This document shows, one piece after another, positions 50,979-59,988 of a stretch of DNA of 64,000 nucleotides. Every line of letters begins with the position of its first letter. Within the stretch, counting starts at the first letter, position 1. The position numbers were made by a program, and so were the translations under genes. The notes below the pieces were generated by a model. It ran no database searches. It saw only the letters and a program-made list of their open reading frames with translations, and was not told the origin of the DNA. The DNA comes from Hoeflea_A sp965228435 (GTDB taxonomy: Bacteria; Pseudomonadota; Alphaproteobacteria; Rhizobiales; Rhizobiaceae). The DNA lies in NCBI GenBank assembly GCA_965228435.1, contig OZ245818.1:2418001-2482000 (forward strand). Direction: 5' to 3'.

Positions 50979-51838
50979 TGACCGAAACAGTCGAGCTCGT
51001 CTGTGAACCGGCTCGCCTCGTCCTGGCGCCGTCACTTGGCGGCGGCATCGCCCATCTCGACACTGGCGGCCTGCCGGTGCTGCGCCCCTGGTCCGGCGAT
51101 CGTGACAATCCGTTCTCGCTGGCTTCCAACATTCTGGTGCCGTTCTCCAACCGCATTTCCGGCGGCGGATTCGCCTGGGACGGCGAGCGGCACGCCATCG
51201 AGGCCAACCTGCCGGGCGAGGCCCTGCCGATCCACGGCGACGGGTTTCAACGGCACTGGAGCATTGCCGCGCACAGCGCCGACAGCGTCTGTCTTGAGCT
51301 GTCAGACGGCGCCATCGGCCCGTTTCGCTACGCTGCCCGGCAGACATTTCTACTGTCTGCTAGCGGCCTGACGGTCGAGCTCGACGTCACCAACAGAGGC
51401 AGCACTGCCCTGCCCTTCGGCTGTGGTTTCCATCCCTGGTTTCCACGCACCTCCGCCACCCGCCTGCAATTCTCCGCAAGCGGTCTCTGGCAGGAGGACT
51501 CCAACCATCTCCCGAGCAGCCACATTCGGTTGGACGATGCTCCGGACTGGTCCTTTGCCGCACCGCGGCCTTTGCCGGAGCATTGGATCAACAACGGCTA
51601 TTCCGGTTGGAACGGCACTGCAAGGATTGAGCAGGGGCCGCAGTTCATGTCAGTCGATGTCTCGGCGTCCGACAATCTGTCGACCGCAATCGTCTATTCG
51701 CCCGACCAGTCGGCGGATTTTTTCTGCTTCGAGCCGGTCTCGCACCCGGTCGACGCCTTCAATCTGCCAGGCCAGCCGCAGCTGACGATCCTGAATGAAG
51801 GTGAAATCCTGCGCGCCTGGATGCGCTTTGCCTGGTAA
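50978..51838 (+). CDS. Aldose-1-epimerase-like protein (mutarotase family)
   Basis: The galactose-mutarotase fold shows LAPSLGGGIAHLDTGGLPVL, a substrate loop VPFSNRISGGGFAWDGERHA, the catalytic His in LPIHGDGFQRHW, FGCGFHPWFPR (second His) and FEPVSHPVDAFN near the end. It would interconvert anomers for the dehydrogenase encoded just before. The ATG shares one base with the stop of the SDR gene (TGATG), so translation is coupled. It closes the operon. Confidence 0.9.
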   Translation: MTETVELVCEPARLVLAPSLGGGIAHLDTGGLPVLRPWSGDRDNPFSLASNILVPFSNRISGGGFAWDGERHAIEANLPGEALPIHGDGFQRHWSIAAHSADSVCLELSDGAIGPFRYAARQTFLLSASGLTVELDVTNRGSTALPFGCGFHPWFPRTSATRLQFSASGLWQEDSNHLPSSHIRLDDAPDWSFAAPRPLPEHWINNGYSGWNGTARIEQGPQFMSVDVSASDNLSTAIVYSPDQSADFFCFEPVSHPVDAFNLPGQPQLTILNEGEILRAWMRFAW

Positions 51839-51923
51839 GGGGTGTTTTCCGACGACACGCTGGTCAGTGACAGCAATTCAGACGATATAAAGCATCAGTC
51901 TGTCCAAGCCGGAACCCGCCTTC

Positions 51924-52430
51924 ATGAACGACGAATGCCTGTTTCGGGCAACAACGCCCGTTTTTCTTCACTACGTCGGCAGGATCGACGCGATTGTGTC
52001 GGGGCTGGACGAACCCTTGTTGGCGGAACAGTTGGTGCCGACCACGTTTTGCGCCGGCGAGCATTTGTCCATCGCTCAGGGATTTGTCCTGCGCACCGTC
52101 TTTCCGCTGATCGGCCAGGACATCCCGGTTCTGTCGACGGAGGAAACGGACGTGGTCGGTTTGCGTCGACGTGGCGATGAGGTGCACACGTTGCTGAGCG
52201 GACTGACCGTCAGGGATTTCGATGGAGCTGCCGGTCGCCGAATCAAGCACACGGCGGGAATGGCAGACCTCGAACAAGACGCGGCGGAATTCGCCACGCT
52301 CTACGGACTGCCCAACTTCTTTTTCCACCTCACCATGGGCTATGCGACCTTGCGGCAAGGCGGCGTCGAGATCGGCAAGGCCGACTTCGACGCCCACCAT
52401 TCCTATCCGCGCGATTTTCGGTTCGACTAG
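51924..52430 (+). CDS. DUF1993 family protein
   Basis: The 168-residue protein has the family layout: LFRATTPVFLHYVGRIDAIV, then LSIAQGFVLRTVFPLIGQDI and, in the last third, LPNFFFHLTMGYATLRQGGV ending KADFDAHHSYPRDFRF. DUF1993 is related to DinB-type four-helix bundles; the function is unknown. It is separate from the preceding sugar operon and convergent with the next gene. Confidence 0.8.
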   Translation: MNDECLFRATTPVFLHYVGRIDAIVSGLDEPLLAEQLVPTTFCAGEHLSIAQGFVLRTVFPLIGQDIPVLSTEETDVVGLRRRGDEVHTLLSGLTVRDFDGAAGRRIKHTAGMADLEQDAAEFATLYGLPNFFFHLTMGYATLRQGGVEIGKADFDAHHSYPRDFRFD

Positions 52431-52437
52431 TGTGGTG

Positions 52438-52488
52438 GATTTGAAGTTCGTTCGGAGCGTGCTGAGCGATGTGACGAACTTCAGATTC
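52438..52488. terminator. Imperfect inverted repeat between convergent genes
   Basis: GATTTGAAGTTCGT (52438) and ACGAACTTCAGATTC (52474) pair with one mismatch around a 22-base loop. It lies between the DUF1993 gene and the membrane protein on the other strand and may end both transcripts. Confidence 0.55.
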
Positions 52489-52500
52489 AGGACACTCGCT

Positions 52501-52929
52501 TCAGCCGTGCGCCTCCCGCGCGGGCTTCATCAGCGGTATGGTGAAGAGTGCCAGAAAGCCGACATTGAAAAGCACGTTCATCGGGGCGCCGGCAAGAACG
52601 GAGCCGATGCTGTCGATGACGAACCAGGTGAAAACGCCGGTCAGGATCATCGACCGCGCCAATGCCGGTTCGCGCGGATAAAGCTGTCCGGCGATCATCC
52701 AGATCATTGCGCCCCAGCCGGCGAGCACGCCGCTCGATATGGCCCACAGCAAACGGCCGTCCGCCGATACGGCAGCAGGCGTGCCGTCGACCGGCCAGAA
52801 GGCCAGATCCGCCATGATGCGGGCGAAGCCCGATGTTGCCGGATAGGCGCCGAGAACGCCGACAAGTCCGAATGCGATAACGATGGCCGAAGCGGCCTTG
52901 AGCCAGGTAACCGTGGTCTGCTGATGCAT
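52501..52929 (-). CDS. Hypothetical four-helix membrane protein (142 aa)
   Basis: Four membrane segments can be seen: WLKAASAIVIAFGLVGVLGA, LLWAISSGVLAGWGAMIWMI, ARSMILTGVFTWFVIDSIGS and MNVLFNVGFLALFTIPLM. The family is unknown but the pattern is common in Rhizobiales. It is divergent from the XRE regulator gene, which may control it. Confidence 0.75.
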   Translation of the reverse strand: MHQQTTVTWLKAASAIVIAFGLVGVLGAYPATSGFARIMADLAFWPVDGTPAAVSADGRLLWAISSGVLAGWGAMIWMIAGQLYPREPALARSMILTGVFTWFVIDSIGSVLAGAPMNVLFNVGFLALFTIPLMKPAREAHG

Positions 52930-53068
52930 CGATTGCCTCCATGATTGGTGCGATGGATGCGGACATAACCGGCGACGGTGAATAGTCTCAATTACCTTGC
53001 AGGTAAGTGTTTCCTATCGTCCGCCGGACTATAAGGATTTCACAGAAACGGATCGGGAGAGATCGGCC

Positions 53069-53860
53069 ATGGAGAGTGCGTTCGGAGCAGTTCTGAAGGA
53101 GTGGCGCGGCCGGCGTCGCATGAGCCAGCTGGACCTCGGTCTGGCGGCCAATGTCTCGGCGCGGCACATTTCGTTTCTGGAAACCGGGCGATCGAAACCG
53201 AGTCGCTCCATGGTACGGCTCCTGTGCGATTCGCTGGAAATGCCGCATACGGCACGCAACGCAGTGCTGACCGCGGCCGGCTTCGCCCCCGCCTATCGCA
53301 GGCGCAATCTCGAGGATGACGACATGGCGCAGGTGCGCGCCGCTGTCGAATGGACATTGGAGCGTCACGATCCGTTTCCCGCATTTGCGCTGGACAAGCA
53401 CTGGAGCATCGTTCGCGCCAACCGGTCGGCGGGATTCCTCCTGATGGGTGCCGGGCTGACGCAGGGAGACAGCCTGCTCGAGGCACTGACGGAGGGAACC
53501 CAACTCTCGCAGGTTCTCGACAATTGGGCAGAAGTTGCCGAACACATGATCGTTCGACTGCGCACGGAAAGCGCCCATCTGGGGGGCGATCCGGTGCTGG
53601 ACGCGGCGGTGGCGAAACTGGCCGCAACCCTGGTCACAAAACCCCGGAGCGAAGGCCCCTTGCCTGCGGTTGTGCCGGCGCGTTATCGGACCGGAAACAC
53701 GGTGCTGTCGCTGTTTTCAACCATTGCGCAGTTCGGATCGGCGGAGGATATCGCGCTGGCGGAGTTGAAAATCGAACTGATGTTTCCGGCTGACGAGCAG
53801 ACACGGGCCATGCTGACTGCCTTGGGGAGCACTGACGACGCGCAATCAAAGCCGAATTGA
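53069..53860 (+). CDS. XRE-family regulator with MmyB-like domain
   Basis: Residues 5-62 are a lambda-repressor-type helix-turn-helix (LKEWRGRRRMSQLDLGLAAN, SARHISFLETGRSKPSRSMV). The C-terminal part (DPFPAFALDKHWSIVRANRS, then GPLPAVVPARYRTGNTVLSL and ELKIELMFPADEQTRAML) matches the MmyB-like ligand-binding domain. The ligand is unknown. I chose 53069 because GGGAGAGATC precedes it; an in-frame upstream start lacks support. It probably regulates the divergent membrane-protein gene. Confidence 0.85.
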   Translation: MESAFGAVLKEWRGRRRMSQLDLGLAANVSARHISFLETGRSKPSRSMVRLLCDSLEMPHTARNAVLTAAGFAPAYRRRNLEDDDMAQVRAAVEWTLERHDPFPAFALDKHWSIVRANRSAGFLLMGAGLTQGDSLLEALTEGTQLSQVLDNWAEVAEHMIVRLRTESAHLGGDPVLDAAVAKLAATLVTKPRSEGPLPAVVPARYRTGNTVLSLFSTIAQFGSAEDIALAELKIELMFPADEQTRAMLTALGSTDDAQSKPN

Positions 53861-53949
53861 CCTGCAGATTTCTTGCGGCTCCGGATTTTCCAAATCCGTC
53901 CCTTGCCCTATGGTCGGCCCGCTGCGTTTTTCATGGGAAGGACACCGCG

Positions 53950-54294
53950 ATGAGCCGGGAACAGGTCAACGAGATTTGCGCCACCTATCCGGGGGCCGAG
54001 AAGTCCGATCCGTGGGGCGGCGGCCATGATGCCTGGAAGGTCGGCGGCAAGATGTTCGCCTGCATCGGCGCCGTGACACCCGGTGTGTCGGTCAAGACGG
54101 ACAGCATCGAAACGGCGCAGATGCTGATCGATGCCGAGGTAGGCGTCAAGGCACCTTATTTCCATCGCTCGTGGATCAACCTGCCATGGGGCACCGATGA
54201 GGATGAGCTGCGCTACCGCCTGGCCAACTCCTATCGCCTTGTGCGCGCCAGCTTGACCAAAAAGGCGCAGGCCGCGCTCGACCCTTTCGAATAG
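53950..54294 (+). CDS. MmcQ/YjbR family protein
   Basis: The 114-residue protein shows the family features CATYPGAEKSDPWGGGHDAW, VGGKMFACIG, SVKTDSIETAQMLI and HRSWINLPWG. The fold is a small DNA-binding-like or double-wing module with no proven role. The ATG at 53950 follows GGAAGGACACCG. Confidence 0.85.
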   Translation: MSREQVNEICATYPGAEKSDPWGGGHDAWKVGGKMFACIGAVTPGVSVKTDSIETAQMLIDAEVGVKAPYFHRSWINLPWGTDEDELRYRLANSYRLVRASLTKKAQAALDPFE

Positions 54295-54305
54295 GTCAGA
54301 GCGCG

Positions 54306-54851
54306 ATGCGACGGGTGATGATCATAGGCCAGCCGGGCTCCGGCAAATCGACCATGGCGCGGATCATGGGCGGGATCACTCACCTGCCGGTGGTGCATAT
54401 CGACCATATTCACTGGAAAGAGGGCTGGGTGGAGCGCTCGGGGCCGGAAAAAGATGCGCTATGCGCAAAGACACATGCACGGGAGATGTGGATTTTCGAA
54501 GGTGGCCGCTCAAACACCTGGCCGGAACGGCTGGACCGGGCCGACACGCTGATCTGGCTTGACTTCTCCCTTGCCCGGCGACTGCCGCGCGTGCTCTGGC
54601 GCACCCTGCGCTATTGGGGTCGTAACCGACCGGATCTGCCCGAGGGGTGCCCCGAAGGATTCAGAATGGAGTTCCTGCGCTGGATCTGGAACACGCGCAA
54701 CAGCGCCCGCCAGAAGATGCAGGCGCTCTACGATTCGGCCCCACCGGAGAAATCCAGATATCGTCTCCGGACGCCCGGCGAGGTCGATCGATTCCTGAGC
54801 GGTCTGCGTACGGCAGCCTCAAGCGGCAATCTCGGCATCTCGCATCGCTAG
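54306..54851 (+). CDS. P-loop nucleoside-kinase-like ATPase (FlaR-type)
   Basis: The Walker A loop is GQPGSGKST at 8-16. HIDHIHWKEGWVERS, WIFEGGRSNTWPERLDRADT and LIWLDFSLARRLPRVLWRTL are typical of the adenylate-kinase-like FlaR/topology-modulation group. The substrate is unknown. It begins 11 bases after the MmcQ-like gene, with which it is probably co-transcribed, and overlaps the convergent MerR-AAA gene by 4 bases. Confidence 0.8.
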   Translation: MRRVMIIGQPGSGKSTMARIMGGITHLPVVHIDHIHWKEGWVERSGPEKDALCAKTHAREMWIFEGGRSNTWPERLDRADTLIWLDFSLARRLPRVLWRTLRYWGRNRPDLPEGCPEGFRMEFLRWIWNTRNSARQKMQALYDSAPPEKSRYRLRTPGEVDRFLSGLRTAASSGNLGISHR

Positions 54852-55828
54852 GGAAGCATTGCGATGACGCCTTCGGTCCGGGCGCGCACGTCGGGCGGAG
54901 CAAGGCAGCTCGCGACGGCCTCAAAACCGGGAGACCCCGGATAGGGCGCGACGACCACGGGCGGGCTGTGATTGGCCGGGCAGAAGAGGATCGTTTCGTC
55001 GGGACCGACGGATGCCAGATCCAAGATCGATGAGGAGCGGGTCAGTAGGAACACCGGCCCAGCCTGCCGCTTGCGACGCCGAAGATAGCGCATCAGGGCT
55101 TCCTGGGTCGCCTCGTCGAGCCCCTGTTCGACGAGATCGATGACCAGCACCGATGCCGCTGCCGTCTCCAGAATGGCGATCAGGTTTTGCGCCGTCTCGC
55201 TGGCGCCGTCTTCGACAAGCCAGGCCATTGCGGCGTCGGTCTGCCCATCGCCATCCGGAGTGCCGCGCTCCAGGTCAACGAATTGCGCATCCGGAAGTGT
55301 CTCTGCGATCTTGCGTGCGAGCCGTGTCTTGCCGCTGCCGAGCGGGCCGGTGATGAAGGTCAAAGGCTTGATATCATCGAGATCAAACCGTTCGCCGCCC
55401 CATGGCCAGGGCAGATCAAACGCGACATGCATCGCGGACGCCGAATTCACCACCCGCTGGAGTTCGCCAGCCGAGGGCGTCTCACCGCGCTCGATGTCAC
55501 CGCGCATGGCGCGGACGCGATCAATGGTGGCCGCCAGGCGTTCAGCCTGCCCCTCCAGGTCCGCCTGGTGCTCGGCCAGTGCCGAAGCCAGGCCTTCCGA
55601 TTCGCCGTCCAGAACCCGCGCGACCTGCGCGAGGCTCAGACCCAGCTTCCGAAGGGTGACGATCTTGCGGGCGGTCGCCATGTCCTCGGGGCCATAGGTG
55701 CGCCACCCGGCTGACGTTCGCAACGGATCGATGAGGCCGCGCTGCTCATAAAGCCGCAGCGCCTTCATGGAAACGCCGAGCCGACGTGCGGCTTCGGACG
55801 GGCTGAGATAGTGTGCGGAATCAGTCAC
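54848..55828 (-). CDS. MerR-type regulator fused to a P-loop ATPase
   Basis: Residues 7-75 are a MerR winged helix (LSPSEAARRLGVSMKALRLY, YGPEDMATARKIVTLRKLGL), followed by a helical dimerisation segment to about 125. In place of the usual short effector domain there is a P-loop ATPase: Walker A GPLGSGKT at 161-168, a Walker-B-like SVLVIDLVEQGLDEATQEAL, and RYLRRRKRQAGPVFLLTRSS resembling an ABC-type switch region. The 326 residues are more than twice a standard MerR. ATP binding could gate promoter unwinding, an inference. No target gene is adjacent on the same strand. Confidence 0.85.
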   Translation of the reverse strand: MTDSAHYLSPSEAARRLGVSMKALRLYEQRGLIDPLRTSAGWRTYGPEDMATARKIVTLRKLGLSLAQVARVLDGESEGLASALAEHQADLEGQAERLAATIDRVRAMRGDIERGETPSAGELQRVVNSASAMHVAFDLPWPWGGERFDLDDIKPLTFITGPLGSGKTRLARKIAETLPDAQFVDLERGTPDGDGQTDAAMAWLVEDGASETAQNLIAILETAAASVLVIDLVEQGLDEATQEALMRYLRRRKRQAGPVFLLTRSSSILDLASVGPDETILFCPANHSPPVVVAPYPGSPGFEAVASCLAPPDVRARTEGVIAMLP

Positions 55829-55894
55829 GAATCACCCAATTGCTGTTGAACCGCAATCCTTATCGAGGCAGCCCCAGGGGCCGGGTCAAGAGCC

Positions 55895-57877
55895 TCAGCG
55901 GATCTCCTGATCGGAAAGCCTGAACAGCATGCGCCGGATGTTGACCAGCAGAACCGCTGCCAGACCACCAATGTACCAGGGGTTGGTAACGACCGTTCTC
56001 AGCGTTTCCAGCCAGGTCTCCTGCAGCGTGCCGGCGATCCATTGGGCGACATGAACAAGGAGCACGATTGCTCCCGTCAAGACCAGCAACTGGAAGGCCA
56101 GGGAAATAAGCAAAATCATCACGGATACGAATTTGCCGATAAGGGCACCAAAATTGAAGGTGCGCAGGTCGACCACGCGCTGCGCCAGATAGAGCGCCCG
56201 ATCGCCCATATGCATCAGCCGCTCGATCTTGACGTAATCGCTGGAGGTCAATCCGTTGGTCAGACGCTTCTGCAACTTCCTTTGCAGCCGTCTTTTGGCC
56301 TTACGGCCGCTGTCGCGCATGAAACTTCGGTATTGTGCGCCAAGATCGATCTGGTTATCGAGTCGGGCGGCCAGGGTGTCATACAACAACGTGGCGCGAA
56401 TCATCCGAACATGATCAACACCCATGGGAATTTTGAACTGGTTGGTCACCTTGAAGAAGCCGAGCCAAAGGTTGGCACTGGTTTTTTCCCACCATTGCGA
56501 ATGGGCGCTGCGCTGGGCGATCACGGCATCCCAGAATACCTTTTCGATGGCGTGGATGACCTTTTCCGTATCCATGGGCGGCAACGGCTCGAGCAGCGTC
56601 AATGCAACCCTCGAGATCCCCTCCAGATCCTCCTCCCGCTCGCGGGCAAACAATTCATGCATTGCAAGTCGTCGTGACTCTGTCAGCGTTCCTGCGGCAC
56701 CGAAATCGATAAAGACGAGTCGGCTGTCGGCCTGAACGATGATGTTGGCCGGATGCGGGTCGGCATGAAAGAAGATGTTTTCCCACATGCCCCAGTGGCT
56801 GGCCCACAAGAGACGGCGCGCAACCAGTTTGGGATCGATGTTCAATTTGCGAATGTGGGCGAGACCGGGTTTGCTGTCTTGCTCGATCGCAGCGATGAGT
56901 TCCGACAACCAGACACCTCCCACGAATTCCTGGACGATGATCCGTTCGCTTGAATGCTGCGGATAGACTTTCGGGGCCGTGAAAAATGACCGGCCGGATT
57001 TGCGGGCTCGGCGACGGAACAGCTCCTGAAAGCGAGCCTCCTTGTAGAAATCAAGCTCTTCAAGGAGCGTTTCACGCAGTTCCTGCAAAACATTGCCGGT
57101 ATATCCCGGCCGCACGATTGTGGTCATCTCCATGAAACGGAACAGCCAGCCCAGAACACGCAGATCGGCCATGAATGTCTCACCGACGCCGGGGCGGCGA
57201 ACCTTGACGGCGACGGCCTCACCTGTGTGCAGCCGCGCCTGATAAACGCAAGCAATGGAGGCCGAACCGATCGGTGTCGGGTCGAAAGCGGTAAACGTCT
57301 CGGCAAGCGGGCGCCCGGTATCGGCTTCGATCATGGCGATCGCCTGGTCGGTCGGGAACGGCTCCGCTGTATCGAGCAGCCTGGTCAGTTCGATGCAATA
57401 GCGATACGGAATAATGTCGATGCGAATGGAGGCCTGCTGACCTATTTTGAGGAAGGTGCCACCAATCTTCTCGCAACATTGGCGAAGCCGCACGGCCCGA
57501 CGATCGATGGTGTTGCGCCCCTTCACAATGTCCCACACTGTGCCGAACAGAAACCAGCAAATGCCGTAGAGCCAGACGAACAGGCGTCGGAAGCAAAACA
57601 GCAGGCTGACCCGGAACGGGCGTGCCAATCGCATCACCCGGGGCTGAATATCGCGCGGAACTTCCTGGACTACCCGCTCTCGCCGGGGCAGCGGCCGCAG
57701 CACATCCTGCGGGCTTGGGTTTTCGGTTGCGAGCGGAGCGTCCACAACGACCTCCGCCTCGCGCCTTGCGGCTCGAGCAGTTTGCCAACGATCCACGGCA
57801 TCGCCGACGGCCCTGCCGATCCGGTTGTCCCTGCGATCCGATCCCGGGCGCCGCCCGACCGGATGTTTGAAGATCAT
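55895..57877 (-). CDS. ABC1/AarF (UbiB)-family atypical kinase, membrane-associated
   Basis: The ABC1 domain spans about 115-480: KxGQ motif KIGQQAS (144-150), the alanine-rich loop PIGSASIACVYQARL, the lysine in VAVKVRRPG, DFYKEARFQELF, HADPHPANIIV (catalytic loop) and FIDFGAAG. UbiB-type members support ubiquinone synthesis or lipid handling. The C-terminus has two membrane segments (FVSVMILLISLAFQLLVLTG, NPWYIGGLAAVLLVNIRRML). The 660 residues exceed E. coli UbiB by about 110, largely an N-terminal basic extension. The start overlaps the 127-residue gene by 4 bases. Confidence 0.9.
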   Translation of the reverse strand: MIFKHPVGRRPGSDRRDNRIGRAVGDAVDRWQTARAARREAEVVVDAPLATENPSPQDVLRPLPRRERVVQEVPRDIQPRVMRLARPFRVSLLFCFRRLFVWLYGICWFLFGTVWDIVKGRNTIDRRAVRLRQCCEKIGGTFLKIGQQASIRIDIIPYRYCIELTRLLDTAEPFPTDQAIAMIEADTGRPLAETFTAFDPTPIGSASIACVYQARLHTGEAVAVKVRRPGVGETFMADLRVLGWLFRFMEMTTIVRPGYTGNVLQELRETLLEELDFYKEARFQELFRRRARKSGRSFFTAPKVYPQHSSERIIVQEFVGGVWLSELIAAIEQDSKPGLAHIRKLNIDPKLVARRLLWASHWGMWENIFFHADPHPANIIVQADSRLVFIDFGAAGTLTESRRLAMHELFAREREEDLEGISRVALTLLEPLPPMDTEKVIHAIEKVFWDAVIAQRSAHSQWWEKTSANLWLGFFKVTNQFKIPMGVDHVRMIRATLLYDTLAARLDNQIDLGAQYRSFMRDSGRKAKRRLQRKLQKRLTNGLTSSDYVKIERLMHMGDRALYLAQRVVDLRTFNFGALIGKFVSVMILLISLAFQLLVLTGAIVLLVHVAQWIAGTLQETWLETLRTVVTNPWYIGGLAAVLLVNIRRMLFRLSDQEIR

Positions 57878-58257
57878 GGCAGCATGACGCGAGAGGCGAT
57901 GCGCGAAGCCGCCTTGACGTTACTGCGAACCAGGCGAGCGCTCCTCCTGGTATAAGCGGCCCGCATCAAATCAACCGGAATGAGGCTCATCTTGCGGGCA
58001 GCGACGGCCGCCCCGTCAAGCGTATGCGGAATGATGTCCAGAACAAAGTCGGCCGACCGTTTGCGCCGCGACTTTTTGCGACCCTTACGGTATACGGCAA
58101 TCCCCTTATCGAAAGCCTTTACCGCGCGATCCGCAGCCCGCGTCATATGTCGTTCGACATGGGCCGCTTCATCGACATAGGCCGACCGTTTGCGCTTTCC
58201 GCGCCGGTCAATGACCAGCGGTTGAGCGAGCTTGAACCGGTGAGCGGAATTCGCCAT
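57874..58257 (-). CDS. Basic hypothetical protein (127 aa)
   Basis: A very basic protein (GKRKRSAYVDEAAHVERHMT, KAFDKGIAVYRKGRKKSRRK) with the weak hydrophobic ADFVLDIIPHTLDGAAVAAR segment. No family recognised. It lies between the acidic 95-residue gene and the ABC1 kinase, overlapping the latter by 4 bases, so it is part of the same operon. Confidence 0.75.
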   Translation of the reverse strand: MANSAHRFKLAQPLVIDRRGKRKRSAYVDEAAHVERHMTRAADRAVKAFDKGIAVYRKGRKKSRRKRSADFVLDIIPHTLDGAAVAARKMSLIPVDLMRAAYTRRSARLVRSNVKAASRIASRVMLP

Positions 58258-58271
58258 GGACCTATCCTCCG

Positions 58272-58559
58272 TCAGAAAGGCAGCACGATGGTGCGTTTCT
58301 TCTTTTTCGGCTTCTTTTCGTGCAGCATGACGATCGGAACGAAAGTCTTGTCTGACGCCTCCTCGCCCAGCTCGGCAGCGACGTCTTCGAGAACTTCGAG
58401 CACGTCGTCCATCAGAGGTCCTTCGCCCTTCTTGAAAGCCTTCAACTTCTTGCGCGACAACTCACCCATCTCGACCACGACCGGGGTAACGACCTGAATC
58501 TCGTCAGTCTCGTTTTCCGGAGGCCTTTGCGTATCGTCAATCTCGGTTGTTTCGGTCAT
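58272..58559 (-). CDS. Acidic hypothetical protein with basic tail (95 aa)
   Basis: The first 70 residues are acidic (TETTEIDDTQRPPENETDEI, MDDVLEVLEDVAAELGEEAS) and the end is basic (HEKKPKKKKRTIVLPF). No family is recognised. As first gene of the leftward operon it is divergent from the condensation-type gene, with 127 bases between the two start codons that must hold both promoters. Confidence 0.75.
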   Translation of the reverse strand: MTETTEIDDTQRPPENETDEIQVVTPVVVEMGELSRKKLKAFKKGEGPLMDDVLEVLEDVAAELGEEASDKTFVPIVMLHEKKPKKKKRTIVLPF

Positions 58560-58686
58560 ATTACACGCGATCCTTCCAAGTAACGGACCAGACTCTGTTG
58601 ATCTTGTCTTTCATCGCTTCGTTATCATTATCGAAATTCGGTCTCGTGACAACGTCCCCCAGGGGAACCGGGGCGGCGGTGGCGCC

Positions 58687-59988
58687 ATGCTGAATCGCAA
58701 ACTCGGCGGGTTCGAAGCTACCTGGGCACAGATGGACGATTTTGTACCGGTGCTGTTCGTCGGCGTCCTGCATCTGGAAAACGGTCCGGCTCCAGAAGCC
58801 CTTCGCGCCGCTTTGGCCGCATTGCAGATACGCCATCCTTTGATGCGTGTCTGCCTTGAGCGCAACAAGACCGACTACGCTTTTCGAGAAGCGTCGCACC
58901 CGCCACCGGTCCCGCTGAGACTGTTGCCGCGCAACGATCCGGATCATTGGCGCGGCGTCACCGAAGAAGAACTGAATACGGCGATGGACACATCCGTCCC
59001 GCCACTCCTGCGGTGCACATACCTGCACGGCGACCCGGCAAGCGACCTGGTTTTGACGATACACCACACCATCATCGACAGCAGGGCGGGCCTTTCGTTC
59101 ATCGACCAGCTTTTGCGGCTGTGTGCCGACGCTGGCGACACGACTATACCGGCCTCCCGGGCGCCGCTTCTGCCGCTGCATGCGCTTTATCCGCCAGATT
59201 ACCGCGGTTGGCGCGGGATAAGCAGGACAGCCGGGTTCATGGTCAGGCAAATGGTCGAAGAGCTGCGGTACCGAATTCAGTTGAAGGGGCGGCAGCCGTT
59301 GCATGCCGATACTCCGACACGATGCCGGATACTTGACACCAGGCTCGATCGCGACGCCACGGCAGCGTTGGCTAAGGCAGCTCGCAAGCGCGGCATACCG
59401 CTCAACAGTCTCCTGCATGCGGCGATGTTGGTGGCCCTGGCGAAGCGTCGCTATGGCGGGCAGTCCATGCCGATGCGCGGGCTTACCTTTGCCGACATGC
59501 GACCCTATCTTGCGCCGCAGCCCGAAGACGAGGATCTTGGCGTCTATATCTCAATGCTCCACTACAGCGTTCCCGTAACGCCTGAAACAGACATTTTGGC
59601 GCTTGCCGAGACTGTCCGAGACAGAATCTATCGGTCGACGAAGCAGGACGACAAGTTCATAGCGCCACTGATATCCAGACATCTCGTGCGCATGTTGGTG
59701 AAGCGAAAAAGCATGCGGCTCGGCATGATTGCACTGAGTTATATCGGACCTCTCGATCTTGCCGAAACCTACGGCAGCATCAGCTTATCGGGCTTATCCG
59801 GGTTCATTTCCAACAATGTGTTGGGACCCGAACTCGCGGGCTTCGGAAACCTGCTGCATGGCTCTCTCAACCTGGATTTTCTTTATCTCGATTCCGATAT
59901 GGACGCGGCCGAGGCAGGAGAAATCGTCGATGATATCCAGAGTTGCCTTCTCGGCGTCATCAAGCAGTATCAGGAGGCGTCGCCATGA
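58687..59988 (+). CDS. Free-standing condensation-type acyltransferase
   Basis: The HHxxxD catalytic motif of NRPS condensation and PapA-type acyltransferases is HHTIIDS at 126-132. WAQMDDFVPVLFVGVLHLEN and LQIRHPLMRV at the N-terminus and GLTFADMRPYLAP, LGVYISMLHYSVPV fit the chloramphenicol-acetyltransferase-like fold of about 430 residues. Such enzymes transfer an acyl group from an acyl carrier protein to an alcohol or amine. An ACP gene overlaps its stop (ATGA) and a fatty-acyl-AMP ligase follows, so the acyl donor is likely the loaded ACP. The acceptor is unknown. Confidence 0.85.
   Translation: MLNRKLGGFEATWAQMDDFVPVLFVGVLHLENGPAPEALRAALAALQIRHPLMRVCLERNKTDYAFREASHPPPVPLRLLPRNDPDHWRGVTEEELNTAMDTSVPPLLRCTYLHGDPASDLVLTIHHTIIDSRAGLSFIDQLLRLCADAGDTTIPASRAPLLPLHALYPPDYRGWRGISRTAGFMVRQMVEELRYRIQLKGRQPLHADTPTRCRILDTRLDRDATAALAKAARKRGIPLNSLLHAAMLVALAKRRYGGQSMPMRGLTFADMRPYLAPQPEDEDLGVYISMLHYSVPVTPETDILALAETVRDRIYRSTKQDDKFIAPLISRHLVRMLVKRKSMRLGMIALSYIGPLDLAETYGSISLSGLSGFISNNVLGPELAGFGNLLHGSLNLDFLYLDSDMDAAEAGEIVDDIQSCLLGVIKQYQEASP

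Noticed and set aside
49120..51347. Two long minus-strand frames (394 and 414 codons) opposite the transporter and SDR genes
   Set aside because: They run across several real plus-strand genes with canonical motifs, which real genes would not do.
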